Shown: piece by piece, positions 14,691 through 28,029 of the stretch
Layout: every line of letters begins with the position of its first letter
How positions within the stretch are numbered: the first letter of the stretch is position 1
DNA from: Sinonovacula constricta
Lineage: Eukaryota; Mollusca; Bivalvia; Cardiida; Solecurtidae
Direction of reading: 5' to 3'
DNA: 64,000 nt
Assembly (NCBI GenBank): GCA_007844125.1
Contig: CM017556.1
Span: forward strand, 19,010,017 to 19,074,016
Position numbers and translations under genes: made by a program
The notes under the pieces: model-generated
Told to the model about the DNA's origin: nothing
Database searches by the model: none
Seen by the model: the letters and a program-made list of their open reading frames with translations, nothing else

Positions 14691-17600
14691 TGAGCTTAAT
14701 ATCATTGAGATATATATTTCCGTTTAAAGATAATTGCACCGGTCCATTACTGTGCATGTTACAATAAGTATCAAAAGGGTCAATTAAAATCTTTCATTAT
14801 GACTTAGATCAACATGAAAAACATCATGCCAATTAGATATTTCAGTTTGACTGTATACAACATGTGGCAGTGCGTCAGTGTTTGTATTTTTTCTTTGAGT
14901 TTGAAATGCTTGATACATAGTTTACTAGCTCCTTTATAGTGTTTAGATGATAAGATTATATGATAAAACCATGTTATCATATAAGCATAGACATATGACC
15001 TTTTCTCATATCTGCATACTAGCTTAAACGATTTCCTATATTTTTGTATGAACGCTTATTGAACGGCATGCAAATAATACACTAGAAGGTCACTTTTCTT
15101 TGTATTATAGAGAATGTTATTACAAGTTTTCGAGTTCATTCCAAATTGAGCGCCAACTCATTAACAAGGTGATATTGAATGCTAAGAAATGTGCCGCAAA
15201 TCTCAGAGCAGTCACGATGCATATCAGGTGTTTATTTCTATGCGCCTTGTAAACATTATATTCAGCTTTTCAATTTGCATTTTAGGAGCAGTTTGCCGCT
15301 AAGGGCTATTACCTGTTTTTACGTTATCACAGCCGCAGATAAACGTGTTATGTACAACGAACTAGGCAAGTGAGCCGTAGACAGATGTCAGATCTTTAAA
15401 TAAGTTGAGGGGATATAGGTTGGGTCTTAACATATGTCATTAGATTTCTGCAATGTTTAGATTTAATTAAATTGTTTTATTTGAACATGTAACTATGACA
15501 ATCATTGTGTCAATGTATCTTTCGTCAACTTTCATTTAGGTAGGAAGGTAGGTTTGTATGTAGTGGAAGGATGTGTGCATTAGAATTGGTTGCTTTTGTT
15601 TTGAGAGATTTATAATATTGGGTTTGTGGGTGGGTAGGTAGATAGATTTCAGATTTCTGACAGATTTCTGATTAAGATACACTTTACTTCGTTATATGTA
15701 ACGCAATTTCTCTTGTAACAATATGCACAAAATTTAAGATTCGTAGAAACTCAAGATAATTACGAAATATAAAGTTACCATATGTTTTTACTCTTTTATG
15801 TATTTGTAAGTTGTGAAAATATCGCTCGAATTTGCAAGTCCAAAATGTTAATGTCACTTTTCCTTTTTGACGTCAATAAATATATGTTCTCCTAATTCGT
15901 AGTTCAAATACTGTTAAGCTCCTGTACAATAGTTACTAAAGCAACTGCTGCTTTCCATCCATAAATGTCAAGATTTCTCACTTTTAGATTTCAAATGAAT
16001 TCCTACGAGCCGAGTTCCAGCATATCTGTAATAATAATGACCGTTGCACTTGTTCAATAGACAGAACAGTCTTATACATTTATTTTGATAAATTGCTTCT
16101 GTCTTACTTCGAACATATGCCATCTTTCCTTTGTTTATAGTGACCTTTTCAAATATATATTCTTTATCCTCGAGGCCTATATAATAAATTGAGCAACAAC
16201 TTTGTTAAATCCCAGGAACTACTTGTTTAATTATGAAACCACTATAAGCATTCTGATCGCATATGTTGTATGAGCACAAACGTAACTTTGACGAGATAGC
16301 CTTCTTGTTTGTACCGTTAGCATGTTACGCGGCTCTTCCGATTTGCTTGTTAGCTAAAAATTAACTCACGAAAAGTGTCCTTCAGGTAAAATTTGATTTA
16401 ATATTTGTATACTTTATCGGTATGTGTTGAATCCATTATTTAAGAATATTTCGCACACTGTACTATGTTTCCTACACGAAATTCGTGTGCGTTCCTAATG
16501 CCACACTTTTTCGTTTGAATTTTATCCTGCACAATATTTTCGGATGCATGCACAAAATATTCTGGTGCATACAAAATATTTTCTGGTACACTGGGATTAA
16601 TATACATAGCTGGGATTTTGCTCAATCTAGGACTCCAGCACTTTGTAGATGTTAATTTAATTAATCGTGTTTTATTTTGTTTTCATTAAATATTAATTTC
16701 TAATTCAATTCAAAGTATAAATGACAAGTAAACCTAGCTAATAAATATTACAAGATAGTAAGTTGCTAGTTATCTTATTATATAACATATTTTGCTGTTA
16801 TTACATAGAATGTTATGTTTAGCTTCAGGATTGACGATATAAGCAAATAAGGTCAGTTAACCTCTTGCAGATATTCATGTAAAGTTCATATAAAGTATCA
16901 GATATTTGTTAGTGTGAGTTTAAACATGGTGGATTTTAGACGTTGACGTAGACTTTTAGCAGCGTTTGTTATTGTATTCTTAATAAAGAAATATATTGAC
17001 ATTAATTGAATTTGTATTAACAGGTTTTTGCTCAGTTGTTTCCTGATTAAAATCAATTATTTAGTTACACTTATGTATACCTAATATTCCGTTTAAATAT
17101 GGAGTCCAACCTTTAATATATTATCACCCTGGTGCCGTAACAATATGTTGCAGGTTTATAAAGGTTCTTGCTAATTAAGCTTGGAAACCACTATCCATAT
17201 TTTTATTTTTTTCCAATTTTACTCAGCTTAGCCTTTTTTGAATGACAATAAAATAAATCTAAAGACATTATGATTTTATCAAATTATTCTGTTATTTTTT
17301 CGTTATAGTAAAAACTAAATAGCAAGCTGTTCTCGGGTCGCATCGATGTATAAATAAAACTTTATAGCAGAGACTTGCTCTTTCTGAAGTGGTTAAAACA
17401 TTGCAATATTGATCACTTTCCCAATAAAATTAACATGTTTAATAACTTAAAAATAAATTAATATTCACAAATATACAGTTGCGACGTTCCATGGTGTCAA
17501 AGGCAACTGACGAAGACTTTTTTAATCTCCTATACCTCACATAAAGCTACATGTGTAACGCTTGACAGTTGTCCGAAATTTAGCAGAAAGGGCGGAGAAA

Positions 17601-17749
17601 TAAACACATTTGTGAAATATTTTTCAGTGAGAAATACTATCTTTTAAAATGCAATAAGACTATTCGAAAACAGCAAGAAACAAGCATGCAAGTTTAATAG
17701 ATACAGAATCACTGAGTTAAAACACTTAACAAAAATAAGTTACTTTCTG
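14691..17749. other. Non-coding unit A, blocks 5 and 6, otherwise featureless
   Basis: About 15210-15300 matches about 36930-37010 (TGTTTATTTCTATGCGCC against TGTTTATTTCTTTGCGCA). About 15530-16130 matches about 41860-42420, including a GGTAGG-type microsatellite seed in both and CTCCTAATTC(G/A)TAGTT. The stretch 16130-17750 shows no clear match and no feature. Confidence 0.6.
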
Positions 17750-18130
17750 GAACGGTTATTCGGAAAATGGGCCAGGTGAGGTGGTTTGATCTGTTTACGG
17801 AGTGCTCGCACTTCAACTCACTTCGTAAAAAATGTTCTTAAAGACAAACAGTATAACGAAAATCGAACTTGTCAAAGTGAACCAAGCAACAGCAGGCTGC
17901 TACATCGATGGTGATTAACTGAACGAAGCTTATTGTTTACCAGAAATATAACATATTAGTAATATGGAAAGATTATGAAAACAACGTGTACATAAGATGC
18001 GTGTAAATTGCCTCGCCAACTAAACAGTTCCTAAAGTTTCAGTGGGATTATCGGTTTGAAATAAAACATAATAATCGATGAGCTATTGCAAGAGTTATAT
18101 AATAAAAATATATGGTTACCAATAGTGACG
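17750..18130 (+). repeat. Dispersed repeat R1 copy (core to middle)
   Basis: A diverged core CTGGAACGGTTATTCGG leads through a TCAAAGTGAACCAAGCAACAGCAGGC stretch (17873 on) to a TTTGAAATAAAACATAATAATCGATGA stretch. The same order appears at 39240-39560 and 42745-43080. It may be a paralogous copy within the unit duplication as well as a copy of R1. Confidence 0.6.
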
Positions 18131-18204
18131 CTACATTAAGAAAGTGACTGTTAATGAAAGTAAGTGTTTAATAAACTCCAACAGTTCCATCTGTAAAAGA
18201 TAAA

Positions 18205-18420
18205 TAAGAATATATATGACAAAGTCCTATGAGCATATACAAAGATGTCAAAAGGCACAAGACAAACGTATTTACATGCAAGCAAAATATGAAGTAAGAA
18301 CAAATCTATGATTCATTTAACAAAAAGAGCCAACCCGACAGGTACCGCCTTGGAACGGTCAGTCGGCAATATGGGCCGACTGGGGTGCATAAGGCGCACA
18401 TTCTGTATGCTTAGTAATCT
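18205..18420 (+). repeat. Dispersed repeat R1 copy with intact hairpin core
   Basis: It begins near ACAAAGTCCTATGAGCAT and runs to the core CCTTGGAACGGTCAGTCGGC, followed by GCCGACTGGGGTGC. The arms CAGTCGGC (18360-18367) and GCCGACTG (18375-18382) pair perfectly around a 7-base loop. This is one of the best preserved copies; no coding capacity is seen. Confidence 0.75.
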
Positions 18421-19640
18421 GATTTCATTCCTAAGCATTGTTAATAAGAGATCATGTAAAACTAAACAACAAACTTAAAAGTTTCATTCAATCTTCTTTG
18501 ACTGTTATGTAAATGAATTGTTTTGTTTATTATGTTCGTAATTCGTCTGTCTCAATAACAATGAGCCATGATTTTCTGCCAAGAAAGAATACTGCAAAAG
18601 TGCTTATTCAAAAATATGAGATTTATAAAGTGACATTTATTTATTCTTTCTGTTAAAACGAAACAAGGATTGCATCAATTCAATCACTAAACGATCGTGT
18701 TATTCTCCTTTTGGTATATTTCATATTCGCCTACACTGAGACCAATTCTTCATGTTTGCATAACCGTACAATTTACAAAGGCGATTGTTTGTCAACTGTT
18801 ATACCAACTGGTTCTTTTCACTCATGTATTTTGGTCTTATGCTAAACATCAAACAATCTTACATCTTCAGCACTAATGACAAATCTCTGTTAACAGCCTA
18901 CGTGTCAGTTACTATTTTAAGAACTGTTCAAAAACTTTGCAAATTAGGTTTATTAGTTTGGGCCCACTTTAAGCTGAACTTGATACAAGATGGTGTAACG
19001 TGCAGCACTTTTAATACTGCATTCCAAAAATGCATCATTATGTAAATCACAACTCGATTTCCTTTGTAAGGTTTAACTGAGTGACTTGTTTTAGAGCATT
19101 TTATAGTGAAGCATACTGCCAAAGGTGTAATAAAACGCTAATGCATGCTAAAGAGTTTGTGCCTTTATTTATTTATACCCAAGAAAGGCCAATTTGTGTC
19201 TACGAGATTGTATTACCTTCATTCATATTTATTATATAAATGATGGTATAAACGTTTGTAACCAGTTACGGGGTTGGTAAATACCATAAATAAAATTCTA
19301 AATTCTTTTAATTTTTTTTTAAGAAGTTCCAAACTCGATAGTGTTTTAATATATTATAAAATGAAGAATGTATCAGCAACACTTTTACATACATATTTAA
19401 CGTCTTCATGATAAAAAGCGACCATATATTTGATTGGTCGTAAGAATTCATCATGCAAATTTCACTTTAAAATGGAGTGCTTGATAAATAACTTGATATT
19501 ACGTTGGGTTTACTTTCCCAGTAGAGACTTCTGATGCCAGGCAAGTGGTTTTCATGTCTTGTGCAACAATTGCAAAAGCACGTAGATCCAGAGTTGGCTA
19601 CATGTACGTTGGTATGTTTGGGCTAAAGCGATGCTAAATG
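18421..19640. other. Non-coding duplicated unit A, blocks 8 and 9
   Basis: About 18560-19050 matches about 43300-43760 and, more weakly, 57520-57800. About 19300-19640 matches about 44560-44920. Landmarks: TTTCTGTTAAAAC, GTTGCATCAATTCA/ATTGCATCAATTCA, TTGTGCAACAATT and TTTGGGCTAAAGC. The plus-strand frames at 18785 and 43413 overlap in position, but indels break their correspondence. Confidence 0.65.
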
Positions 19641-22541
19641 AATATTTTGTTCTGTTCATTACTGTTAATTGATAAGCTTCGCCTCGTTTTTATATAAAAT
19701 TATCTTTGGGCATGACAAGATTTTTGTTTTAAATGTAAAGCATACCATTGTCTTTATTTACGACCAATATCTAACTTCTAACCGTTTGCAAATAATTTAA
19801 AAATCATAATAGATGTATGAGAAAAATATTCATGTTGGAAATAATTAAGCATAACACATTTAGTAAATAAAATTTTGGTAAAATTAGTATTAATAAAATT
19901 GCACCATCGTTGAAGATATTAAAGTATAAACGACGTCATAATTATAATTGATTTTTTATTAATTAATTATATACGTGATTAACAGGTGCAGGATGTCAGT
20001 AAAATATTTTCTGTGATAAAAACGATATCCGTGGAACAAATTAGATATATAAACAGCAAAATGTTATTAGCGATCTTTATAAATAATGAAAGCTAGCTAG
20101 TATAATAAGGTAATATCAAACGTCCATCGAAGTAGTTATGACAACTTCTGATTCTGCATTAATATAATGAAAACTGTTATTTTTGAAATAAATGACACAT
20201 GTTATATCTAAGATCTAGTCTTTAAAAGGATCTATTTCTTAAGATGAAATTGTGTTTGAGTATTGTATTTGTGTTTTCATGTCGTATATTGTTTGTTTCG
20301 GTAAGAAAAGTATATGTATGTATTTGTTTTTTAATTTGTTGGACATTTAAATTTGGTACAGCCTTATGTAGGAAACGGAGAAACCATAAAACTTTCTCTT
20401 TTATTTTTATTCTGATCAACAAAATTCCATTCACGTGCATATACTTAAAACAACAAACACCCAATTACAATACACACATTTCTTTACATAATACATCATC
20501 TCTTTCCATAAACTCTCAACATAGGAGTGACATACTCAATGACAGTAATTTCTGGCTGTATGTGTGCTATCGTACCTTAGAATGTTTTTCATATGTCTTA
20601 ATGTTTTAAACGACCTCGTATTTACGTGCAGTGTGTATGTGTTTTTACAATAAGTGATTAAACCCAGTTACACATGTAATTTGCGGCAAGAGACGACACG
20701 TGTAAACTTACAGTGTTTAAGCAATTCCATTTTACTGCATTGTCTCCATATTAAACCTGATTATTTTCAATCGCAAAACACAGACAAAATTACAAACACA
20801 AATTAAGAACCACCCAAAAGGATTTTTACGATATGAAACATTTTGCTTGCTCGAACTTTAGAGATTTATTTTGCAATTAACTTTGATTTTTGTATCCAAT
20901 TTCAGACTGTGCCATACATATTAAATGCATTGTTCAGATTAAATATTATAGTGCCTCTGGTATTGTTATGCTGCTACATCAGCGACACCATGGTGATAGA
21001 TTTATGACGAAGAATGCGAACTGTGCAGTTCTATTGACCAATCTGCTAATCCTACCGATCCTGCGTCATTGAGATCTTTTATTATGTATTGTGCCATACA
21101 TAATTGTATTTACGATTGTTTTCTTATCGATGTTCGTTTAACAACAAAATCAGAATAACACTTGCAAACAAAATCAACACACACCGAAGCAATTAAGTGA
21201 ATAGTAAAATGAATACTTTAAGTTAATAAGTTTAAAAATTGTAATAAGAAAATATTACAAAGTAGTACGAGCGTTGCAGCATACACCGAAATATGAAAAA
21301 ATGTAATGTGACCTTGTCACAGCAGAGGCCAGAAAAGACAAAACTACATATATCTAAGGCCAGTATGTGTGGATAAAACAGGTAACATAACTGCTTGACT
21401 TATGTCTTGTTTCTTGTGGCATATCGAACAGATATTTTACATTTTGTTAATTGAACAGTTACTGGACAGTAACACACGCCGATTTCTTTAACATTTCTTG
21501 TATTGATGCCAAATGCGCATACCTTTGTGTTTAACTCTATATATATTGGAATTGTGAAACTGCCTTTAACATAGACCTGTATACAGTAATCCCTGTTGAA
21601 CCATTCACACAGTTTTATCAATATGTAAATATGAACAGGTCCTATGAGAATTACCGCAAACATAACACTTTGAGCTACCACTAGAAAATGGCAAAAAACA
21701 AAAACATGGACGTTATAAGGCGCCTTAGTAAAAAAAGTTACAGGTATTTAGAATTTACGTTTAAATTAAGTTAAGTAAATGAAAATCGCAGCATCTTGCC
21801 AAAACCGAGTTTATCATTTGGTAGGATTGGCAAAGGAGTTCCGGATGTAATGACTTTTAAATATGTTTAAAAGAAATATAATGGTGTCTGATATTGCTGC
21901 AAACAGTAAATCAGTTCCTATTGTTTATAATAAAACACGAATGAGAAAGCTTTTATCGACTTTTATCGATTGTTATTTTATAACAAAAAACTACGAACTT
22001 TCGCAAACATGATTAATCTTTGCATAATTATATATATAAAGTTTGTACATCGATAACAAATTAATTGGTGTGATTTAATGTTGCACTGAAACAATAACAA
22101 GAGAAATGGTAAATTATGGAAGGGATTTAGGATAAAAACTCAAACATGTTGTTAACTTTTCAACATGGTAATTCCTTACACATATTACGTATTTTAATGT
22201 CAATTGATGTTATGTTAATATCATTTTTGTCGTACTGTTTTTATTATGCCAATACTATATTTGTTCTTGTGCTTGAATTTAGATTTGTTTGACTCAGTAT
22301 TGCATTCAGTACGCTTCATTCAATAAAGAAATGGCAACATGATAATAGCATTCGGCACTAAAAATAAATGTATGTCATTCTAATAATGATGATCGTGTTA
22401 TAGCGTTACATCGTCCTCATAAACATTTAAAAGTAAACATAGTACAAAGTCGGGATCAAGTAGTATTATCGCTGCGAACTACGCGCCGCTGTTAATTCCA
22501 ATGTTTCCTCGGCAAATAGGAGAGGAAGGAATTTTCCTTGG

Positions 22542-22544
<3 letters not shown>
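19641..22544. other. Mostly featureless AT-rich DNA, end of unit A
   Basis: A last match to unit B is seen at about 21110-21260 against 45500-45660 (shared TTCTTATCGATGTTCGT and AAATCAGAATA). Otherwise no gene, RNA or repeat was recognised. Confidence 0.5.
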
Positions 22545-22779
<235 letters not shown>

Positions 22780-22956
22780 CGACGTGTATTACATGTTCAA
22801 TTCATAAGAATACCCCAAATTTAGCGGAATATATTTTGTATTTTCAATTGTTTAATTTTATTAAAATAAGGAATTTAAAACTAAGACACCCCTATTCAGC
22901 ATGAAAAAGATCCTGCTTATATAACAAGATACCAACGCTGCATGCTTACCAATGTT

Positions 22957-23111
22957 GCTGCTGCTGATAATAATAATGATTTGAGCAATAATGATGATGC
23001 TACTGCTGATGATGAAGATGACAAGATTAGGTTCATTATGATGTGAATGATGATAATGATGGTGATGATGATGATGATAATGATGATGATAACGGCGATG
23101 ACGATGATGGT
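22957..23111. repeat. Degenerate GAT trinucleotide tract
   Basis: Interrupted GAT/GCT triplets, densest at 23041-23108 (GATGATGATGATGATAATGA and similar), read as Asp/Asn or Ile/Ser in translation. No homologous protein is suspected. Confidence 0.85.
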
Positions 23112-24189
23112 TGTGTCAATATGATTAAGAGCAAACACTTGACAAGTTTCGAAACTTGTATGCTGTCGAAATACTCAATTGGGACTAAAAAGATTTCTTT
23201 TTTTCTGAAAAATACATATGTGATAAAAAAGTAATTGTATAAAGATATACATGTACAATTTATGAGACAAGGGACTTATCTTCGAAAGAAAAATGCCTGA
23301 AATGCTAAAAGAATTTATTGGATGGGTCGTATATTACAGTCCCACTGCTAGCTATAAGAGAAAGGGATTTCGGAAAAAGAATAATATCTGGCGAATTATT
23401 GTAATGTTATATTTATTACAATGCGTTTTTGTATATTGTACACAGACAAAAACTATTCAAGGCATAAACATATTCCGCACACCTGTGTTGCATACGCCTG
23501 GATATCTTGTCAATGTCCGTATTCAAAGAAGACTTTTTAGCAAGACATTCTTTAATTGTCGACACCGTTTGATTATGAAACAGTTACTCCCCATGAATTA
23601 GAAGGGTTAATTTTAGCGCAAAAAGAATACTCTGCACTCTCATTTTATTTAATTTTATTGTGATTAGAAAAGCTTGAGTTATTTTGCCCTAAATATGTAG
23701 TATAAGATGTCAGCATCAATTAAAACAGCAAATACATAATTTGATATTTTATATTTTAAATAATTATTATTTAAAGATAACAAAATCCGGTCATTGCAGT
23801 TAAAATTACATAAAAATAATTTGATTTGAAAGTATTAATCATGGACAAGTAATTACATGTACCAAGTTAAAATGTAACCATGTTTGAATTTTTACCCCAA
23901 ATCCCTTACACAATAAACTATACATCGTTAAAATATATGATCTGCCGACCAAATTTTACTCGATACATTAACCTGTCCACCGCTTGTTTAGGACATAATC
24001 TCAATTTGGAAAAACAACATTATTTATTAAGATTGTTTGGTAAATTCGTCATACACCTTTAAATCATGCCATAGGCAGTTTGCATACAGTTCACAAATTT
24101 ACCGTAAACAATTCGCACATTAACTACTTACTTAAAGTTAAGTAACTGTTTTACCGAGGAAACAGTTTGGCAATGATATTATTTGAGCA
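23112..24189. other. Non-coding, no feature seen
   Basis: Includes a frame at 23293-23601 with no recognisable domain, signal or conservation. It is treated as chance. Confidence 0.5.
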
Positions 24190-24445
24190 ATAAGAAAATA
24201 TAAGCTAGTCCTATAAGCATTGAAACATATACCAAAATTAGAAAAGGCACAGAGCAAAGGTAACTTACGTGCAAGCCAAAGAAAAACCTAAAAACAAATC
24301 TAAGATGAGTCATTAAATCCAAAAAGGAAGCCCAGCAGTTCACGCCTTGGAACGTTCTGTCGGCGAAAGGGACCGACTGGGTTACTTAACCTGGTTTAAC
24401 AGAGCTCTAACCTCGCAGCTCCTGAAGGGTTTCTCAATTGCAAGC
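24190..24445 (+). repeat. Dispersed repeat R1 copy
   Basis: Runs from GTCCTATAAGCATTGAAAC through AAAAGGCACA and CCCAGCAG to CGCCTTGGAACGTTCTGTCG, then GACCGACTGGG and a CTTAACCTGGTTTAACAG extension. The extension is shared with the minus-strand copy at 36655-36872, showing that the family continues beyond the hairpin. Confidence 0.75.
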
Positions 24446-26364
24446 AATGAAAAGAAAACCGATCTATTGGAAAAAAAATGAAATGTTCAAGCTCTAAAGT
24501 TTTCATAGATAACATATGGCGTTGTAGAAAGAAAAGAGTGACACAATTGAACTATACTGTATACATGGTATTTAGTAGAAAGAGAAGTATTATTTCTAGA
24601 AAAGGTACTCAAGAATGTAGCTTGTAAATGAAACTAAAGTTTTGAAAAAAATGACCAGTGAACAAGTATAAATGTTTGTAGCATTCTGTTTATGTGTAGA
24701 TACAATTGAGAGACCGAAGCTCAATGTCTATCATAGGAAAACAATTATAACAATCTTTATATTTAGTATGAATTCATGGACAATACAGATTACACGAACA
24801 GGGTTTTTATTCACGACCGCCACACTGCACATGTAACATTGTTGTAACCATGGATAAAGAAATAATAATAAAGAGATTGGTCAGTACATATTGCTGCATT
24901 TACTCTTTACATGAGTGGGCAGACAAAAGGGACTGATATCAACTTGTGTCCCAATCAACTATAAACATATAGGTTTAAACTATGTTGTGTTGCATTGTTG
25001 TGGAAACATGTTTTGTTAAGGTAAGTTGTGTCATGGTGTTATATTTTGTTTCGTTGTGTCATTTTGCCATTGGTTGATTATAATGGGATTATTGTTTAAC
25101 AAATATTTTTATGTGAAAAGTATGAAACGCCATGCGTGTATCCTTAGCTTCGACTTATCGATGTCGTATAACAAACTTCTCTATGTAAGCACTTTCTGTA
25201 CTATTTAAGACGTCATGCATATTTATTTTTTCTTGTCATAAAATTGCAACATGATACTTTCTTTAAAAAAATTATTGAAGTAATGAACTAAAAAGTTCCT
25301 TTACTGCCTTATTGCTACAAAAGAGTGTTAACTGTGTAACCAAATAGCATGTGCTTCAATTAATTCTTCTTGACAACCTCCTAAACGTCGTTCTTTACAT
25401 ACCATTTCTGTCTTTTTCTGTCTCGTTTTTAAATCTGTCTGGTTCAATGTCTGCCAGTTAATCCGTCTGTCGGTCTGTCGGCCATAGTACTAGACTATGT
25501 CTGTCATTTTTTAATTATTTGTGTAAGTAAGAAAGTCAGGTGTGTCTGGCATCCCATCTGTATAGAACTTTATATTAGCAATTAATACAATACGAGATAA
25601 AGACATAACGGCAGATACATGCCTAAGGTAGATTGCATGAAAAGAAACATTTTTTTTGTCCCGTGCACCTTCATTTGTCGGAATCTCAGCAGCTTGTTTA
25701 TGTTAATATGTGTGCTTTCGGTCTAGCATCATCAATCAGAATAAACAATTGAACATAAGAAGTCCACATTTTAGGGGAATGTATACATGGTTGGAGTTTT
25801 TTACTTTGCTTTCCCGTGGGCAATTGGTATAAGCATATTTGAGTGTAATCTTGTGTAGGCAGTTTAAGGTCCCAGTATAATCGGGAGACAATCACAGAAC
25901 GTCACTCCACGGTGTATAATAAAACCAGGACTATTCTCAGCAGGCTGTTTGGCGGCAGCGCTATCACATTAGATAAGCGGATCAATACAGACTGTAGTTA
26001 TGATCTGTTCAACCTTCTCTATATGATATGTTCCGGGGTCTCTATAACAAATTACTGGCCATTTCCTTAAATGATTTGTTTCCAGATTTCCGGGAAGCTA
26101 GCCTGACGCTTGGATGATAGTTTTGTTTCTGTGTGTATTAATTTGTGAGTGTCCTGGTGATTGTCTTTATATTAAATGTTGTATTTAATTTAAAGTAAAA
26201 CTAAACATATTAATAATAAAATAACAAAACACTCTAAATAAACAGCAAGCTATATCTTGATTCTCACGTACACGGGAAGCATAGATTCTGCAAATGCGAA
26301 ATGCTTAGCAACATTTGTAATTGCAGAATATCGACAATTTACATTATTATCAGCTTCGGCTTAA

Positions 26365-26396
<32 letters not shown>

Positions 26397-26769
26397 AAAC
26401 AACATTGCATTTACATGTACATGTAATCAAAGCATTTGAAAATTACGCACTGTTTTGTATGTTTTAGAGCTTCAAGCGAAAGGTTCTGTAGATTTGATTA
26501 AAATATACTGATATATTAATTGAATACACATGAATCGTTAAGTAATTTGAAAAGGAAACAGAGATTTTAACTATAAAACTCATCTACTGCATCTTTGCTC
26601 TTTCTCTAAGCTAGCTTGCCTCATACGAGGCTATTTACATTTGGAGGACTTTCAAACGGAATACAAATATCCATTCTACACCTTTTAAACTGCTTAAAGA
26701 TGATATATTAATCCACTTTATGAGTGGTGAATCAGTGCATTGCGTAATCGATTGTATTATATTTGTTTT
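24446..26769. other. Non-coding with a short (AAC)n run
   Basis: No gene or RNA recognised. A perfect AAC run of about 11 units lies at 26367-26395. A CTGTCGGTCTGTCGG direct repeat lies near 25466. Confidence 0.5.
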
Positions 26770-27005
26770 GATAATATGTCCTATGAGTATAGCAACACAT
26801 ATTAAAATTTAAAAAGACACAAAGGTATTCCCATGCCAGTGAAGTATAAAAGGTACAACAAAAACTGTGACGAGACCTTATACAAAATTGAGCAAGTTAT
26901 CGACTAGTTCCGAGACGAGACTAGTTCCGTGACGAGACCTTATTCAAAATAGAGCTAGTTACCGACTAGGAAGAGTCAGTCGGCAGAAGGTCTGACTGGG
27001 ATTAA
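26770..27005 (+). repeat. Dispersed repeat R1 copy with internal tandem duplication
   Basis: The left part (GTCCTATGAGTATAGCAAC), spacer and core (GTCAGTCGGCAGAAGGTCTG) are present. A segment of about 62 bp inside is duplicated: GACGAGACCTTATACAAAAT (from 26869) recurs as GACGAGACCTTATTCAAAAT (from 26931). Confidence 0.7.
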
Positions 27006-28029
27006 CAATTTGAAATTGCTAACCTGTTTTTTTATCATTGCTTTTCCATTAAGGATACTTCATCGCATGGCCAGTTTTTTAAATGTTTCTCTTTTTGTGT
27101 TTATGATAACTTCCAGACCAGGCAAAGCGAACTAAGAGCTATGTCATACCGATTTACAAATGTATGCACACTGACCGTTTGTAGGTGATAAACATCAGGT
27201 TTCCATGTTTCATTATATTATGCCATCTCAAACGTTTTTCGTCATTATCAATGGTTTCATTTTTTAAAACATTTATTTTTGTAAGTCCTACAATTTTGAA
27301 CCTGAAATGCATCTATTATATTATTAGCTGAATGTCTAGTCTCCAAAGCAGCACATCATCGACCTTGGAGCAATCATGTATTTTTGTTGCTTGTTTTAGC
27401 ATTTCTTAAATGTCCATATCATAAATCTGTGCACCTCTTCGCGTCTACTATCTAGCTTCTTTTTTGGCATTTTACGGAAATTTGATGTTTATTTGTGTAT
27501 TTGGTTGCATGTACATATGAGGACGATACTTTAAAGATGATGATCAACATTGTGGCCGTCCGTCTTTAGTGTTATGTATGAAGTCTACGAGTTTGCTGCA
27601 TGGAGACGCAACTGCGCTTTGTATGTTTACACAATTTCTTTTTCTCTATACCACAGAAACTGGTTCATTTATCTTGTTTTGCATGGTTACATATACATTT
27701 ATAAAACATTCGAATCCATAGTTTTTACTTTGAAACGTGTACGTGTATATTTAATACTATCGTCATAGGTAAATAAGAAAAGGCCCCATCAAAATGCTCA
27801 CAAATATTTAAATCCAATCTTCCTCTTGACAAACAGGGTAAATTTAAATCATGCCACTGCTTGTTCGCTAGCATGCTCCGGGTACGCCTGTTTTGTAATT
27901 GCTATTTGCTATAATTTGCTATCGTTAAATGTATTCAACATTTATTCATTTATAAAACAAGATATACACCTTACAAAGTATCACGAATGTTTACTGTGTA
28001 AATGCAAAAACGGTTATATTTCTTCCTAA
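27006..28029. other. Non-coding with an R1 left-end fragment
   Basis: At 27766-27850 the sequence GGTAAATAAGAAAAGG and CCCATCAAAAT match the left end of the R1 copy at 39122. The remainder has no recognised content. Confidence 0.55.

Noticed and set aside
18785..19045. Frame paired with 43413-43718 in the duplicated unit
   Set aside because: Nucleotide similarity is clear but the frames are out of register, with indels not in multiples of three.
23293..23601. 102-codon open frame
   Set aside because: No recognisable domain, hydrophobic pattern or second copy; its length is plausible by chance in 64 kb.
26367..26403. CRISPR-like or coding significance of the AAC run
   Set aside because: It is a simple trinucleotide microsatellite; no direct repeats with unique spacers occur anywhere in the window.
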